Counted from the stretch's first letter, positions 13,562-26,302 are shown. The stretch: 64,000 nt of DNA from Morinoia aosen (GCA_030386875.1 CM059575.1:47088859-47152858), one strand, 5' to 3'. Notes: generated from the letters alone by a model not told the origin. Numbers and translations: made by a program.

Positions 13562-15256
13562 AGAGCAGAGCAGAAGTTAGAACGGATAGCAGAGAGCAGA
13601 GCAGGAGCAGAGCAGAAGTTAGAGCAGAGAGCAGAGAGCAGAGCAGGAGCAGAGCAGAAGTTAGAGCAGAGAGCAGAGAGCAGAGCAGGAGCAGAGCAGA
13701 AGTTAGACCGGATTGCAGAGAGCAGAGCAGGAGCAGAGCAGAAGTTAGAGCAGAGAGCAGAGCAGGAGCAGAGCATGAGCAGAGCAGGAGCAGAGCAGGA
13801 GCAGAGCAGGAGCAGAGCAGGAGCAGAGGAGAAGTTAGAGCAGAGAGCAGAGCAGGAGCAGAGCAGAAGTTAGAGCAGAGAGCAGAGCAGGAGCAGAGCA
13901 GGAGCAGAGCAGAAGTTAGAGCAGAGAGCAGAGCAGGAGCCGAGCAGGAGCAGAGCAGGAGCAGAGCAGAAGTTAGAGCAGAGAGCAGAGCAGGAGCAGA
14001 GCAGAAGTTAGAGCAGAGAGCAGAGCAGGAGCAGAGCAGAAGTTAGACCGGATAGCAGAGAGCAGAGCAGGAGCAGAGCAGAAGTTAGACCGGATAGCAG
14101 AGAGCAGAGCAGGAGCAGAGCAGAAGTTAGACCGGATAGCAGAGAGCAGAGCAGGAGCAGAGCAGAAGTTAGACCGGATAGCAGAGAGCAGAGCAGGAGC
14201 AGAGCAGAAGTTAGAGCAGAGAGCAGAGCAGGAGCAGAGCATGAGCAGAGCAGAAGTAAGAGCAGAGAGCAGAGCAGGAGCAGAGCAGGAGCAGAGCAGA
14301 AGTTAGATCAGAGAGCAGAGCAGGAGCAGAGCAGAAGTTAGACCGGATAGCAGAGAGCAGAGCAGGAGCAGAGCAGAAGTTAGACCGGATAGCAGAGAGC
14401 AGAGCAGGAGCAGAGCAGAAGTTAGACCGGATAGCAGAGAGCAGAGCAGGAGCAGAGCAGAAGTTAGAGCAGAGAGCAGAGCAGGAGCAGAGCATGAGCA
14501 GAGCAGAAGTTAGAGCAGAGAGCAGAGCAGGAGCAGAGCAGGAGCAGAGCAGAAGTTAGAGCAGAGAGCAGAGCAGGAGCAGAGCAGGAGCAGAGCAGGA
14601 GCAGAGCAGGAGCAGAGCAGGAGCAGAGCAGAAGTTAGACCGGATAGCAGAGAGCAGAGCAGGAGCAGAGCAGAAGTTAGAGCAGAGAGCAGAGCAGGAG
14701 CAGAGCAGGAGCAGAGCAGGAGCAGAGCAGAAGTTAGAGCAGAGAGCAGAGCAGGAACAGAGCAGAAGTTAGAGCAGAGAGCAGAGCAGGAGCAGAGCAG
14801 AGAGCAGAGCAGAAGTTAGAGCAGAGAGCAGAGCAGGAGCAGAGCAGAAGTTAGAGCAGAGAGCAGAGCAGGAGCAGAGCAGAGAGCAGAGCAGAAGTTA
14901 AAGCAGAGAGCAGAGCAGGAGCAGAGCAGGATCAGAGCAGGAGCAGAGCAGGAGCAGAGCAGGAGCAGAGCAGAAGTTAGAGCAGAGAGCAGAGAGCAGA
15001 GCAGGAGCAGAGCAGAAGTTAGAGCAGAGAGCAGAGCAGAGAGCAGAGCAGGAGCAGAGCAGAGAGCAGAGCAGAAGTTAGAGCAGAGAGCAGAGCAGGA
15101 GCAGAGCAGAAGTTAGAGCAGAGAGCAGAGCAGGAGCAGAGCAGAGAGCAGAGCAGAAGTTAGAGCAGAGAGCAGAGCAGGAGCAGAGCAGGAGCAGAGC
15201 AGGAGCAGAGCGGGAGCAGAGCAGAAGTTAGAGCAGAGAGCAGAGCAGGAGCAGAG
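13562..15256. repeat. Mosaic GAGCAG-type minisatellite, about 1.7 kb
   Basis: The plus strand is built almost wholly from GAGCAG/GAGCAGGA hexamer-like pieces, arranged in a higher-order unit of 35 bp or 42 bp. The unit is GCAGAGAGCAGAGCAGGAGC then AGAGCAGAAGTTAGA, with or without CCGGATA. The CCGGATA variant is clustered, for example at 14040-14180 and 14335-14440. Long minus-strand frames (CSAPALLSAIRSNF repeats) arise only because 42 is divisible by three, and they have no other coding signal. Confidence 0.95.
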
Positions 15257-15405
15257 TAGAATAGAAAAGAACAGAATAGGACGGAATACAATAGAACAAT
15301 ATAGCATAGGGTAAAATGAAATAAAACAGAAAAGATCTCGGTAAAATTGAATAGAATAGATCAAGGTAAAATAGAATAGAACAGAATAAAAGAAAAAAAT
15401 TGAAT
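15257..15405. repeat. Degenerate AGAATAGA-rich tract
   Basis: Immediately after the GAGCAG array the sequence becomes a degenerate purine-rich run of AGAATAGAA-like words (AATAGAAAAGAACAGAATAG and similar). It looks like a diverged A-rich extension of the same array. Confidence 0.6.
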
Positions 15406-18400
15406 ACAAAGATGGTAAATAGCCTACTTTCGGGCTGGCAGTCAAGTTCAAAGCCGTTAGGTACCAATCACGCACAGACACCAGAGTAGAGATAAAATAG
15501 AAGTAACGGTCTTATTATTATCCCCCTCAGGGGGATACAACTATTGTATCTATGGGAATTAGCGCTCCCAGGGGGACAATGTGAGGGCCCGAGCTAAAGG
15601 TTAGGTAGGCTTTCTTTTTGTTGAAATAACATAGGTTTTTGTTTTGTTTCGGACCATCTTTTTCCGATTCATTGCTGTCCTGTTTTTCAGCACTTACTAC
15701 TTCATTCTTCTACTTTGATCTTGTTTCATGAACTTCTTTCTCATCTTACTGTTTCTGTATGCCCTTTCTGCGTAGATTCCACGTTTCCTTAACTCCATAC
15801 TAAATTGTTCCTTCTTTCTTCCTCTCTTTGGATCTCATTTGTTGAGAATAGGGAGGCTTTAACTAACTAATAATCTAATCTAACGGTCGTATATTCACGG
15901 CTTTCAATCGTATGATGAAAAGTAGAACCCATGTTGAAATGTACATAGTTCATTGCATACGTTTCCTGCTGCTGAAACAAGAAAAAGAACGATGGTCAAA
16001 CTTGCGTAGAACACACACAAAAGATGAAACAACAAATAAACATACGTACCTCTCTAAAAATCTAGATCATAACCCTCATTCAAACACAAGTGGACTCGAC
16101 ACATACCCGCATTTGCTTACTCACACAACTACTCAAAGGTACATACCATTTACACATTCACTCATAGAAACCTCACATACACAGACGCGCGAGCTCACAC
16201 ACACACACACATATACACTTATAAATATTTCAGTAGGTTGAAGCAACGTACAGTTTGACGGCGATTGAGTCTTTATTTAGGTTAGGCTCATGGGTGGACA
16301 TAAATAAAGACTCCAAAATTCGTAGATGTCGTCCATTATTTGCGGTACTTAGAGTATGAAAAATTCTTTTTTTTTGAAAGAATGATTGAAATGCTGACAA
16401 TGATCTAGAGTTGCTGTATGGGAAGAAAAAGAAAGTATGTGACCTGTTTTATGGGAAATACCTGAATGTTGGCTGTATCTAATAAGTTGTTTAAGTTTGG
16501 TACTATCAACCTAAATCTGCGTGTAGCCGTCACACTTATAGAAATAAACACATCCACTCCACACGCAACCCTCCAGTCGTTCCTTTCTCCTAAAAATAAA
16601 CCTATTTTAAAACTATTTCTATGGAACACTCTGACGTCTACTAAAATGAAAAACCTAGTGACTAGAGATACAACTTCAGCATTCTAATAACCCAAAAATG
16701 GTAATTCTGCGTACGGAGTCAGCTTGGCTACACTTGAGGTAACAGGACAGGGACAGTAAAATTTAGAAATTGTTGCCTAAAATTTTCAACGAGAAGTATA
16801 GGAAACTTATTCATAGCTCATAATTTCATTAAAATCGAATTTCACGATGGAATATTTCAAAAATACTAGATATCGGATGTGCAAGATGAAGTGAACTGTC
16901 AATAAAAGATTTGTCATATTCTTTATCAACACAACCGAAATAGTTTATCACAAGTCCAGTAAATTGAATTCCAATATTTCGGAACATACGCAATAAACAA
17001 TGAACAGTTTAACATTGTTCCTCCTTTCCATCTTACGCGAAAGATTCTCCAAAAACCGATATTTTGGAAATATACAGTTTTTAATTTTCTCGCAGATGCA
17101 CCCACGAAATGATTGCATAATTTTTTAGATCATGATTACACATATGTCAACACTATTATTTTATTTAGGGAGTCCTATCATAAGACTAGGCAACATGTAT
17201 GATATAACCAGCGACAAAATATATGATCTTCAGCAACTGTTACACTAACAGAAAATGGACACTGGAATTATGAAAAAGGTCACGAATGGAAGGCATGACA
17301 TATTTCGACAAGGTTGTGCTCCATCTCACAAGCTTTAAGAATAAAATTATGATTAGCTAGAAATTTGTTTGAATGTGAAACCTGTCTTTCCCATTTGATC
17401 TCCTGGATTACCTGATCTCAATGCATTAAATTGAGTGAAAAAGTGGCGTTGTCCAAAACTTATCCCAGTGACGGATGAGAACAGCCAAAAATTTCAATTT
17501 TTGAAAAGGATTTCAGGAAACTTCCATAGTCTAATACATGACATAAAAAACAGTAGCCATTTAATTAGGTCAAGAAAACAATTCCTTTCATCAACGAATG
17601 CATTTATGATATATAAAGTTTTCCGGAATATTCTTGGCTAACATTGAGTTTTTACTTTTAAATTTAAAATTCCTTTTTTCAAGAAGTTAACAATATTAAT
17701 TCCTGTTGTTCAGTATAGACGTTTCTCAAATTGGCTATTTACCCTTAATAAATATTTTATAAATTTATCTCTCTGACAAAATATTATGAAACACTTCAAA
17801 CAAAGGATTCATTCACTACTCTGTTTTTGGTTTTTTTGCTTCCAACTAGTCCGTATTCAAAACGTGACATTCTTGAAGGTTTTTTAATTTATCCGTTCGT
17901 CAGGTTCATCATTTTCGTATTTTTGTTTCAATTTTTTTCTAAGAAGCGCTAGACCTATTCGTTCTCAAGTGTCTAAAATTTTTAATTTGCAAATTACAAT
18001 TGAATAGGGTATAACTCCCAAAATTATTTTGCTTCATTGTTGCCAGCCAGTTCAAATCAAAAAGTTGATCTCATTCACCACTCTAACAACTGCTAGAATA
18101 TTTGTCCAGAGAATAACACATCTCTGCTTATAACCACCTCAGCCTGAGAACCTAATTTCTTCAGTTCGCTCCGCCCTACCGAGCTACAAACGGCGCACAC
18201 AAAACAGCCCACCCTTCGGCCTCTTTCTCTCGCTAACTGTAGCCAACACTCGCGTTAAAAACTAACCCTAATCGCGTTAGAAAGGTTCTTTATTACTGCC
18301 AACAGCCTCCTCCTAATCCTTAGAGAACAAGCACTTCACTCAATGCTTCCTCACGAACGAATGTACGCTATCGTACGTGAAATAAGATGAAGAATTAAGA

Positions 18401-21212
18401 ACAAATATTTTACTCCCAAAAGTAACTTTACAGCTATCTATGGAAGCGGCTACGTTAAAAGGTAAAAAACTGATCCAATTTCATTGCATGATTGACAACA
18501 GACACATATTTTTTCTACTCTACTTATGTTACAAGCAGAATTATTTTTTATTTGTTAAATTTTACGGTGAACCAGCCACAACACAATCATCAAACTCTAA
18601 AGCCACAGTTAGTATCGCTACCTCGGTCATTTACAAAAATAACAGCTATATCTTAGAAACCAAGGTTTACTGTAAGTGACAAAATGCATAAAGCATGACT
18701 TGTCTAAATAACGTAGTAACAGTGGTTACATAATTACAAGTTATTCAATGATTCATAACGTAATGTGTTTTTTATTTCGTATGAGCTTCATCTAAACTCG
18801 GAATAGTTGATCAAGGGATGGAAAATTCGGAGATAAATATTATCCCATTATAGTAGTCAAAACACTCATCTGTAAGCATCATCGTTAAATAGCCGAGTGA
18901 GTTCCAGATGGCCTAGAAGGAAAATTATCTTGATATTTGCAATTGTGCAATGAATGAAAATATTGTTTCCTAAATTAAATCACATTTAACTTCTTGCAGT
19001 ATGTGAGAATAAAACACTATCCATGAACGCTCAGTGATTGTTTTCAATTAGGTGATTATTTTTGAAATAGCTTCTCTGAAAAAGTCGAGAAATTTACCAG
19101 TAGTATTTCTGTTAGAAAGGAATCATAAAAGCCGATCTGAAGGCCACAAATAAATCTCTCCTTTCTAAGCTCAGCCACTCACGAGGTTGACGGCTGGAAG
19201 CAGTCAGTTTGCAGCAAGCTTAAGATTTCTTTGGACGATACCTCGACTCTTAAGCTTGTAATTAATTAGAAAGATAATAAAATAACTCATCAGACCTTCT
19301 AACTTTCTACCTGGTGATAATTTCTCAAACTTCATACTTATTATCTATTTTATTTTCGTGCTTCACGTTACTCGTTGTTAAGAAGAAATTGTCCCTATTT
19401 GATGAATATAAACTTTGCCAATAATCCCCCCTTATTCTCATAAGGGTGCTATGGTTGTTCTTACCTTACTCTGAGTTACAATTGTTCCGTCCTGGTGAGG
19501 ATTAAGCTCTACAATCACTGTCTTTCAGGTGGTTATGACCCGTCTACCGTTAACTTATCAATTAACTTTATCCTGTATGGAAGCGTTGGTTTGGTTAATT
19601 TTTCATCAGCATCGACATTGTTTTGCCGCATCAAAGCGCTGTCAAAGTAGATAATATTGTTTGTGATGCGCCCTAATACTTCAGCTGTATTGAACGCGGC
19701 GCATTTGTACTCATGACAAAATTCAGCAGAGAATGATTTGTTTTTATTCAGAGCGAAAAGGATTGAAAACTATGAAAACTATAGTGATAGTGAAAAACTG
19801 GAAAGTGAGATCTTGCTTGACAGAGTAAAAGCGTATAATGTAGATGTGCATCTAGAGATCTTCATTCCATCAAAATGATCAGTAGCTTCAAGGAGGTTCC
19901 GTAATTTTGTCAAAGGCTTCCCGAGCGGCTTAAGTAAACCGTACAACCCATCACTATGCAGGCCAGTAGTACAATCTCTGTCTGCTGCGCCGGCCGTGCA
20001 TCATTTTACGCCCGCCACTTATCTTGCGCAGATGGCTGGAGAAGCGCCTCCACAACTGTTTCCCCGTTTGCATGAAATGCCATCAGATCGTTAAGCAAAC
20101 AACGGATAATTCAGAACAATCTGCGAGCCTTGTACCATGACATGCAAGCCATCCTCTTGACTTGATCCTCTGCCCAATGGACGACTGTGGGGCTGCGAAC
20201 TCCCAGAAAATGGTGACATTTCGGAGAAGAAATTAGCTCTATCCCACTGTGGTGCCGACTTTTTGGTGTAAATAACTTGAAAATCAAATCCTTTGAATCA
20301 TTAACTTCATATTGTTTCTTTGTAATTTATTTTATGAATTAAACATATAAGATAGAAGAAGAAATAACCAAGGGGGTTACCGGTTTAGTGAGTCTATACA
20401 TCACGCGTGTTGGCTCTCCAGTTTTTGTTTTACATAAGTGCACCTATATAGGTACAATAACTTGAGGTGAGTTGCTATCAGAAGAAATAATTGAATTCCA
20501 TTGGAAAAATGTACAAAATCATGTTATTCAGCCTGCACGTAACGAATGATAAAATCTGTTTAAACAATTATTCCATACCCTTTACCGAAACTTACAGAAT
20601 ATTTGCAAGTAAACTTTTGCACTGTAATACTGCACAGTGGTATTATGTATAGTGTCGGTACACAAGTGACTAAAAACCAGCACACAGCTAGAGACCGTGT
20701 CAGAACCTAAACGATTTGGTGCCTCAATTCGAGCACCGGCAAATCTCATACTTCCCAAGCTCTTAGATTTCAATGCAATTCGGATAAAAATTTTATGCCG
20801 CCATCTTCCTCTCTAAAATGTCATTAATTCATTGACCTGGTCATAAAATAGGCATACACTCTAACTGTAAGCTCTCGAGTACGGTTGTGGATCACCTGAA
20901 AATCCGACACTCAAAATGGTACTGAGAGGCATGATCGTCAGATGATATCAAATAGCGTCATTTCATTAAGAGTAAATTAGGTGATTAGATAAGTTTGTTC
21001 AATACGATAATTCGTAAAGAAAATTTTTTAAAATTGTAGTGCATCTTGGTAGGATAGGTTTATGGGTACAACAAATACTTGTATGCCCTATACTTTTCTT
21101 GTAACATAGTATAGCAATGACAATTATTTTCATGAAGTAATTACTTTCATACACAAAAATCTTGTGTTCTAAGTATTTCCATGAGTAATAAAATGTTAAA
21201 AGATCTTTAACA
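15406..21212. other. Intron stretch without recognisable gene
   Basis: AT-rich DNA. It contains a perfect 19-base palindrome at 15517-15535 (TATCCCCCT, one base, AGGGGGATA) and a short (CA)n run near 16195-16212. No exon or transposon ends were recognised. Confidence 0.45.
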
Positions 21213-21219
21213 TTAAAAT

Positions 21220-22245
21220 AAAATGTTAAAATAATAAAATGTTAAAAATCTTTCCAAATAAAATCTTTGGTAAAGCCTTGGATCTTCTGCAACGCTATCA
21301 GCTGCGACCGCTATCTTTAAGACGAGATCCATCACAAACTCCACGAGTGTTTTGCGAAACAATTGTTTCACGTTAGCCCAGAGAAAGAACTTAGAAGGAC
21401 TCATTTCTGGAGATCTTGAAGGCCTTGGCGCTGGCCTAATGTGTCCTAACCGCCCATTCGGGATGGCGTTGTTTAGATATTGGCGAACATTCCTGCCCTG
21501 ATATGCCGGAGCTCCATCGTACCGCGACCACATTCGACAGAGTGCACCTCAAGGCACATCTTCCAACAGTTAAGGCCATAGGTCCTTTAAAAACGGGACA
21601 TGAACAGATCTATTTACATAAAATGGCATTAGATTTGGCCCGACAAGATGGTCGCCGACAATTCCTGTACACATAGTGGTACTAAACAGATTTTGGTAGA
21701 AGAACTGATGCACTCCGTGAGAGGTGTCGCTTTGCCAGTTGAGCACAATATTTTTGTTAAATGTTCCGTTGCGCATAAAACTGGCTTCATCGCTGATGGG
21801 AGAGTGAATCAAAAAATTGTCCACGTTATGTTTTTGCTTCACACCAATTTGATAACTGTACACGAGGTATGCGATCTGTTGGAGACAGATATTGAATTTT
21901 CTGATAATGAAAAGGATATCGATTGTTGCCTTGGAAAACATGCAATACGTCGACGTGGTTTGGTTCTCGTAAGTGACGGGCTGCAGCTCGGGTGTGTGCG
22001 TGAGGGGATCAGTACGAGGTACTCAGCAGTATTGCAGCACGTCGTACCCAAATGCAGCAAGAATTCCCTGGGCCGATCATAACCTCTCCCGTTCACGTTG
22101 AGGCTTACATGTCCTCGTACACGACAAGGTATGTTCATGAACATGAGATGTAGGGGCGAATATCGATTTGGAAAACACTCCTTATACAACCTAGTAGTGC
22201 TTCTAACATTGCTGGTCGTTGCACCGTAAGCGAGACTAACATCTG
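21220..22245 (-). pseudogene. Decayed Tc1/mariner-type (DDE) transposase
   Basis: On the minus strand, pieces of one transposase appear in different frames. The first is an N-terminal helix-turn-helix-like segment (TTRLYKECFPNRY, as in insect DUF4817-type transposases) near 22160-22245. Next is a middle segment with YPFHYQKIQYLSPTD, then SDEASFMRNGTFN (first catalytic Asp) with TGIVGDHLVGPN. The last is DGAPAYQGRNVRQYLNNAIP (second Asp) with RSPEMSPSKFFLW, where the family normally has S-P-D. At least three frameshifts or stops separate the blocks, so it cannot encode an active enzyme. The long plus-strand frame at 21648-22082 is its antisense shadow. Confidence 0.85.
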
Positions 22246-22654
22246 TCTTTCTTTTTATTTAACGAACCTGCCATACACCCCTTAAGTTAAGCGTAGACTG
22301 AACTCAATAAACTCAAGCGCTCGAATTATAAAGTGTTGAGTTATATATTACATTTAATTTAATAATTAACTTTCAAAGACACGAAAAAGCGACAATTTTT
22401 TAAATTAGATTATGTGCAACGAATACAGGGTGTCCCAAAAATATTTCCTCATCCTTTGACTGACGAGTACTCATTAATATTTATTTTTTCTTCAGGTGCC
22501 ACTAAATTTCATTTATGACGTTTAATTCCTTTCAATTTATTGTTTCTTTAGTTTAACTCATCAAACTTGTATCTAGGTCAATAAGCATCTCCATAAAAAA
22601 ATACATGAGTAAAGGGTAGTTGATGAGTGAGCTCAAATTTAGGATACTCTATAT

Positions 22655-22889
22655 TAAACACTTGAAAATAAAGCTTTGGGAGTGCATCTATATTTTCTTG
22701 CCGCCAGAACGAGCCAGTTAAAAAGAGCAAGAATGAAACGTGTCATCCGTACAAATGTGTTCGCTTTATCGGCTACATATAAAAGAGAAAAGACCTAAAA
22801 CCCTTAACTGAGCAGACGAAAATATTACCCGGGAAGATTTTTGGGTGATAGAAAGGATTAGCTAAAATAATTCACTAAGAGCAATAAGT
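22655..22889 (+). repeat. 235-bp direct repeat, copy 1
   Basis: By eye this is identical to 24108-24342, from TAAACACTTGAAAATAAAGC through GAGCAATAAGT. It does not start with TG and end with CA, and no flanking target duplication was found. It is therefore more likely a duplicated segment than an LTR. Confidence 0.9.
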
Positions 22890-24107
22890 AACGCATCCGT
22901 CTAAAACAAACAAAAAAGTAGGCTGTATTAAATTCCAATGTTTACTCATATTGCACCGTGTGAGGTGATTGATATGTTCAAGGAACCTTGGAAAGGTTGG
23001 ACAGTCAACAAGAATCAGTTGTGAGCAGAGGTTCTCAAGGATTTACAGATCTGAGGTGGCTTCCATGGGGTAACCAACTGAAGACAAAAGCTTGGGAGCA
23101 CCAATAGACTCGAGGGTCATGAAAAAAACATCAGCTGCTGTAGCACCGGAGGTCGCGACAGCAGAATCCGTAAATTACACAAAAGCGACCGTTCCGAAAA
23201 GTTACGTAGAACTTCGTTCTGGAAATAACTGAGAAGAGGTGCTCAAACCTCTCCATGGAGGATGAAAGTAAAGGAATAATGCGCGCGAAAGCTAAATGCT
23301 AAAAATTTCACAATCACAGATTTGCTCCCAACATCAAACAAGTTCTCGCCACGCCACTCATTCAAGCTGCTCGAGACAGCATAATTAAGGGCGAACTTAG
23401 CCTCGTTAATTAAGAGGTAAGAGTCAACGTAGTTGAACCCTTCTAAAGAAGTAGGGACAGCTGAAGTGAGGCTCACCGGATAGGTTAGGTAAGACAGTAA
23501 GATGCTGTTAAATTAAAGGAAAAGGAAACATGCTCCTTCATTCTTAACCTTCAATTTGACCTCGAGATGCACTTGATTAAATCCTCCTAATAGAAAACGC
23601 ACCCTGTAGTTCTAAGTTGAGCCTACTAAAATGGACAACCAGAAAACTTAACCCATTATGATGTAAACACATAGATCTCATTTACATATACCCATCGATA
23701 GTTAGAAAACAGAATTCGGGATGAACAAGAAAACTTTAATGCTCGTGATCGTGCCTGCGCAAACTTGAGCTTTGCTGCGATTTACACCTGTTCTGAGCCG
23801 CGCTCTGCTTCCGGCCCTGTCTGTCGTGCCGTCTCGTCCGCGTCACAATTTGATCCTTACGAGCCAAAGGAAGCAAGCTAATACATAAAAACTGGCAGCG
23901 CATATGCGCAGTACTTGAAATATAATTCCTCACTTATTGTAAAATTAATTTCAGAAAAATTTGACAAAAAATTAGGTAACGTATTAAACGGCGGTCAATA
24001 TTTTCGCGCTGAATTTTTACGTGCCTTAGATGAACTTAATTTTGATATTCATTGTTTCATTGGCAAATCATGAAATACGAACGAATTCTAATTTAGCATT
24101 GATCAGC
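22890..24107. other. Sequence between the 235-bp direct repeats
   Basis: A 1.2-kb interval without a recognisable coding segment. It includes a possible right end of a small inverted-repeat element at 23599-23608 (GCACCCTGTA), which could pair with TACAGGGTGTCCC at 22424. Confidence 0.4.
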
Positions 24108-24342
24108 TAAACACTTGAAAATAAAGCTTTGGGAGTGCATCTATATTTTCTTGCCGCCAGAACGAGCCAGTTAAAAAGAGCAAGAATGAAACGTGTCATC
24201 CGTACAAATGTGTTCGCTTTATCGGCTACATATAAAAGAGAAAAGACCTAAAACCCTTAACTGAGCAGACGAAAATATTACCCGGGAAGATTTTTGGGTG
24301 ATAGAAAGGATTAGCTAAAATAATTCACTAAGAGCAATAAGT
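24108..24342 (+). repeat. 235-bp direct repeat, copy 2
   Basis: Identical by eye to 22655-22889, offset 1453 bases. Its right end abuts the SINE that begins at 24343, so the boundary of the duplication and the SINE head coincide exactly. Confidence 0.9.
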
Positions 24343-24625
24343 TGCTCGTCGTGTCGTGAGACTAGCGAACTTGCCTCCGTCCAGGCAGACCCTGGTTCGA
24401 GTCCCGGCGCTGGTGGCGATTTTCTCTGTTGGGTATAGGGGAAAAATTCCAAGCACAATACCCCACTCTACCCAGGTGTCTGAAATGGGTACCGGTCTTG
24501 ACCGGGGGAAAGCGTAATGGCGTCCTGGCGTTAGTTATAAGGCATTTGAAAATCCAATGTATAAGGTGATATGTATCAGGCTTGAAATTGGAAATAAAGC
24601 ATCCGTAGATGCCTTCATTATTATT
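24343..24625 (+). mobile_element. tRNA-derived SINE
   Basis: The head carries an RNA polymerase III B box, GGTTCGAGTCC, at 24394-24404, followed by CGGCGCTGG. The body has the blocks TTGGGTATAGGGGAAAAATT, CCAGGTGTCTGAAATGGGTA, CCGGTCTTGACCGGGGGAAA and GTTAGTTATAAGGCATTTGA. It ends in an ATT-repeat tail. The A box is degenerate. Target duplications were not identified. Confidence 0.85.
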
Positions 24626-25904
24626 ATTTATTCATTATTCTAAAGCATTGATTCACCTCTTGTAATTTTTTTTACTAATTTTTTATTTACGATGACGAAT
24701 TTTTGAGCACAAAACGAATATTTAAAAGGTAAGTTGTGGCATCAAAACCAAATCGACGTTTCGAAAGCTTGTTCATTTATTCACAAATTTAAATCGGGAA
24801 CCTGCTGCTTTTCAGGTAAAAGAGAATAAACATAGAATCAGAGTCTTTTACATCTCCAGGTTTGCTCATAACAAACGCGATATCATATTCGTGGTCGGAG
24901 ATTTTGCAACACCTGCGATGAATCGACGATGAGTTGTTAGCTCCAATCTGTTGTTGACATCACATAGAACAAGTCTGACTAGGCTTTAAAAAGCCGTATT
25001 TGGTTGAAGAGATACTTTCTCCTTAAATGAATGATCAAAAATTTAGTTTCTTGTTATTATTATGCAGGGAAAGAAAGTAGAATAATTGCAATTGAGCTAG
25101 TTTAGGCATTTACCCGCGTCATCAGATTAGGAAATTTAAACTAAAGAAATATTGTACTCACGCAATGTCATGTAGTATGAGAAGGTTGGGGTTCTCATTT
25201 TATCGCTGGAGCATGTGCATTAGATAAGTTAGGGTTTCTCCACACCATTTCCTCTTTATGTTGATGAGATGCAACATAAGGTCGCCAAAATTATTCATCA
25301 AATACAACAAAATTTTGACATATATTCAGCGAGCGATAAGAGAAACGCACAAAATTGGATACTATCACTAAAATCAACCTGGACAGCAGCCTTGATCTTA
25401 CAAGCGCTCCATCGCTCCTGCGGTGAATCCCTTTCCCAGGGGAAAGGAAGTGGAAGAAAATCAGAAAGTATAGTACATAAAAAATAAGGCCATTAAGTAT
25501 ACACTGTATTAGGTTTCGATATATCTTTACACACTACATATGCAATTTCTGCTCACTCACGCCCGATTTCACAAGAGTTCTGACGGAAATTTCACCAAGC
25601 AACTTAGTAACTCCTATTCGATTCTTTTAAAACTGGTACTATTGTTATTACTAGTAGAGTGACATCATTGCTATCATGTCAAGTTTAAAAAAAAACCTGC
25701 AGGAAGTTTATCTTTGTACTAAAACCTATACAAGACGCAGGGCTTGCTGCCAGAATTGTCTTCAAGTCTTTAACTGAAAATATTGGGCGAGTTATGTTAC
25801 CATCTCTTCCGATCTCGCCCCAAAATATGGAAAGAAGAGTGTGCGTGATATCACACTTTATATCAGATTCATTTTGACTTGCAGGACCCGTGGAAATTCC
25901 ACGG
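24626..25904. other. Intron stretch without recognisable gene
   Basis: AT-rich DNA with short chance frames. I see no repeat boundary, domain or RNA gene. Confidence 0.45.
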
Positions 25905-26302
25905 ACAATGTCTTCAATAAGCTAGGTGGACCCGTGAAAAAATTCGGTCAACATTTCTTAACAAATTTTAAAATGACGTATTTTAACATAACCTATCTTA
26001 ACCTAACTTATTCTAATCTATCTTGTCCTAGCCTATGCTAACCAAATCTATCCTAACCAAACATATATTAACTAACCTAACCCAACCAAACCTAAACTAT
26101 CTTATCCTACCATAACTTTCCCCAATGTCATTAATAGGTTAGGTGGACACGTGAAAACATTCGGTCAATATTGCTTAACAATTAAAAAAAACATTTCAAA
26201 CTAACCTATCTTAACCAAACATATTCTAACCTGTTTTATCCTAACCTATGCTAACCAAATCTATCCTATCCTATCCTAACTTTAACCAATGTCATCGTTC
26301 AG
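25905..26302. repeat. CCTAAC-rich repeat, two units
   Basis: Two related units each begin near CAATGTC...AGGT(T)AGGTGGAC and continue with CGTGAAAA(A/C)ATTCGGTCAA, then run into degenerate CCTAAC/CCTATC words. The words resemble the insect TTAGG telomere repeat but are too irregular to be telomeric. The same family returns at 34390-34565, 38312-38487 and, on the other strand, at 42955-43385. Confidence 0.75.

Noticed and set aside
13558-15481. Long minus-strand frames with CSAPALLSAIRSNF-type peptide repeats
   Set aside because: They are read-through of the GAGCAG minisatellite, whose 42-bp unit is divisible by three. There is no codon or domain signal outside the repeat.
21648-22082. 144-codon plus-strand frame
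   Set aside because: It lies antisense to the decayed transposase, whose motifs are clear on the minus strand.
22655-24342. 235-bp repeats as LTRs of a miniature retrotransposon
   Set aside because: Ends are not TG...CA, no target duplication flanks the pair, and no primer site or polypurine tract sits inside.
24343-24420. A tRNA gene at the B box
   Set aside because: The A-box half does not form a tRNA and the sequence continues into a SINE body shared with two other copies.
25905-26302. Interstitial telomere
   Set aside because: The CCTAAC words are irregular and have a unique leader shared with other islands, so it is a dispersed repeat and not a telomere array.
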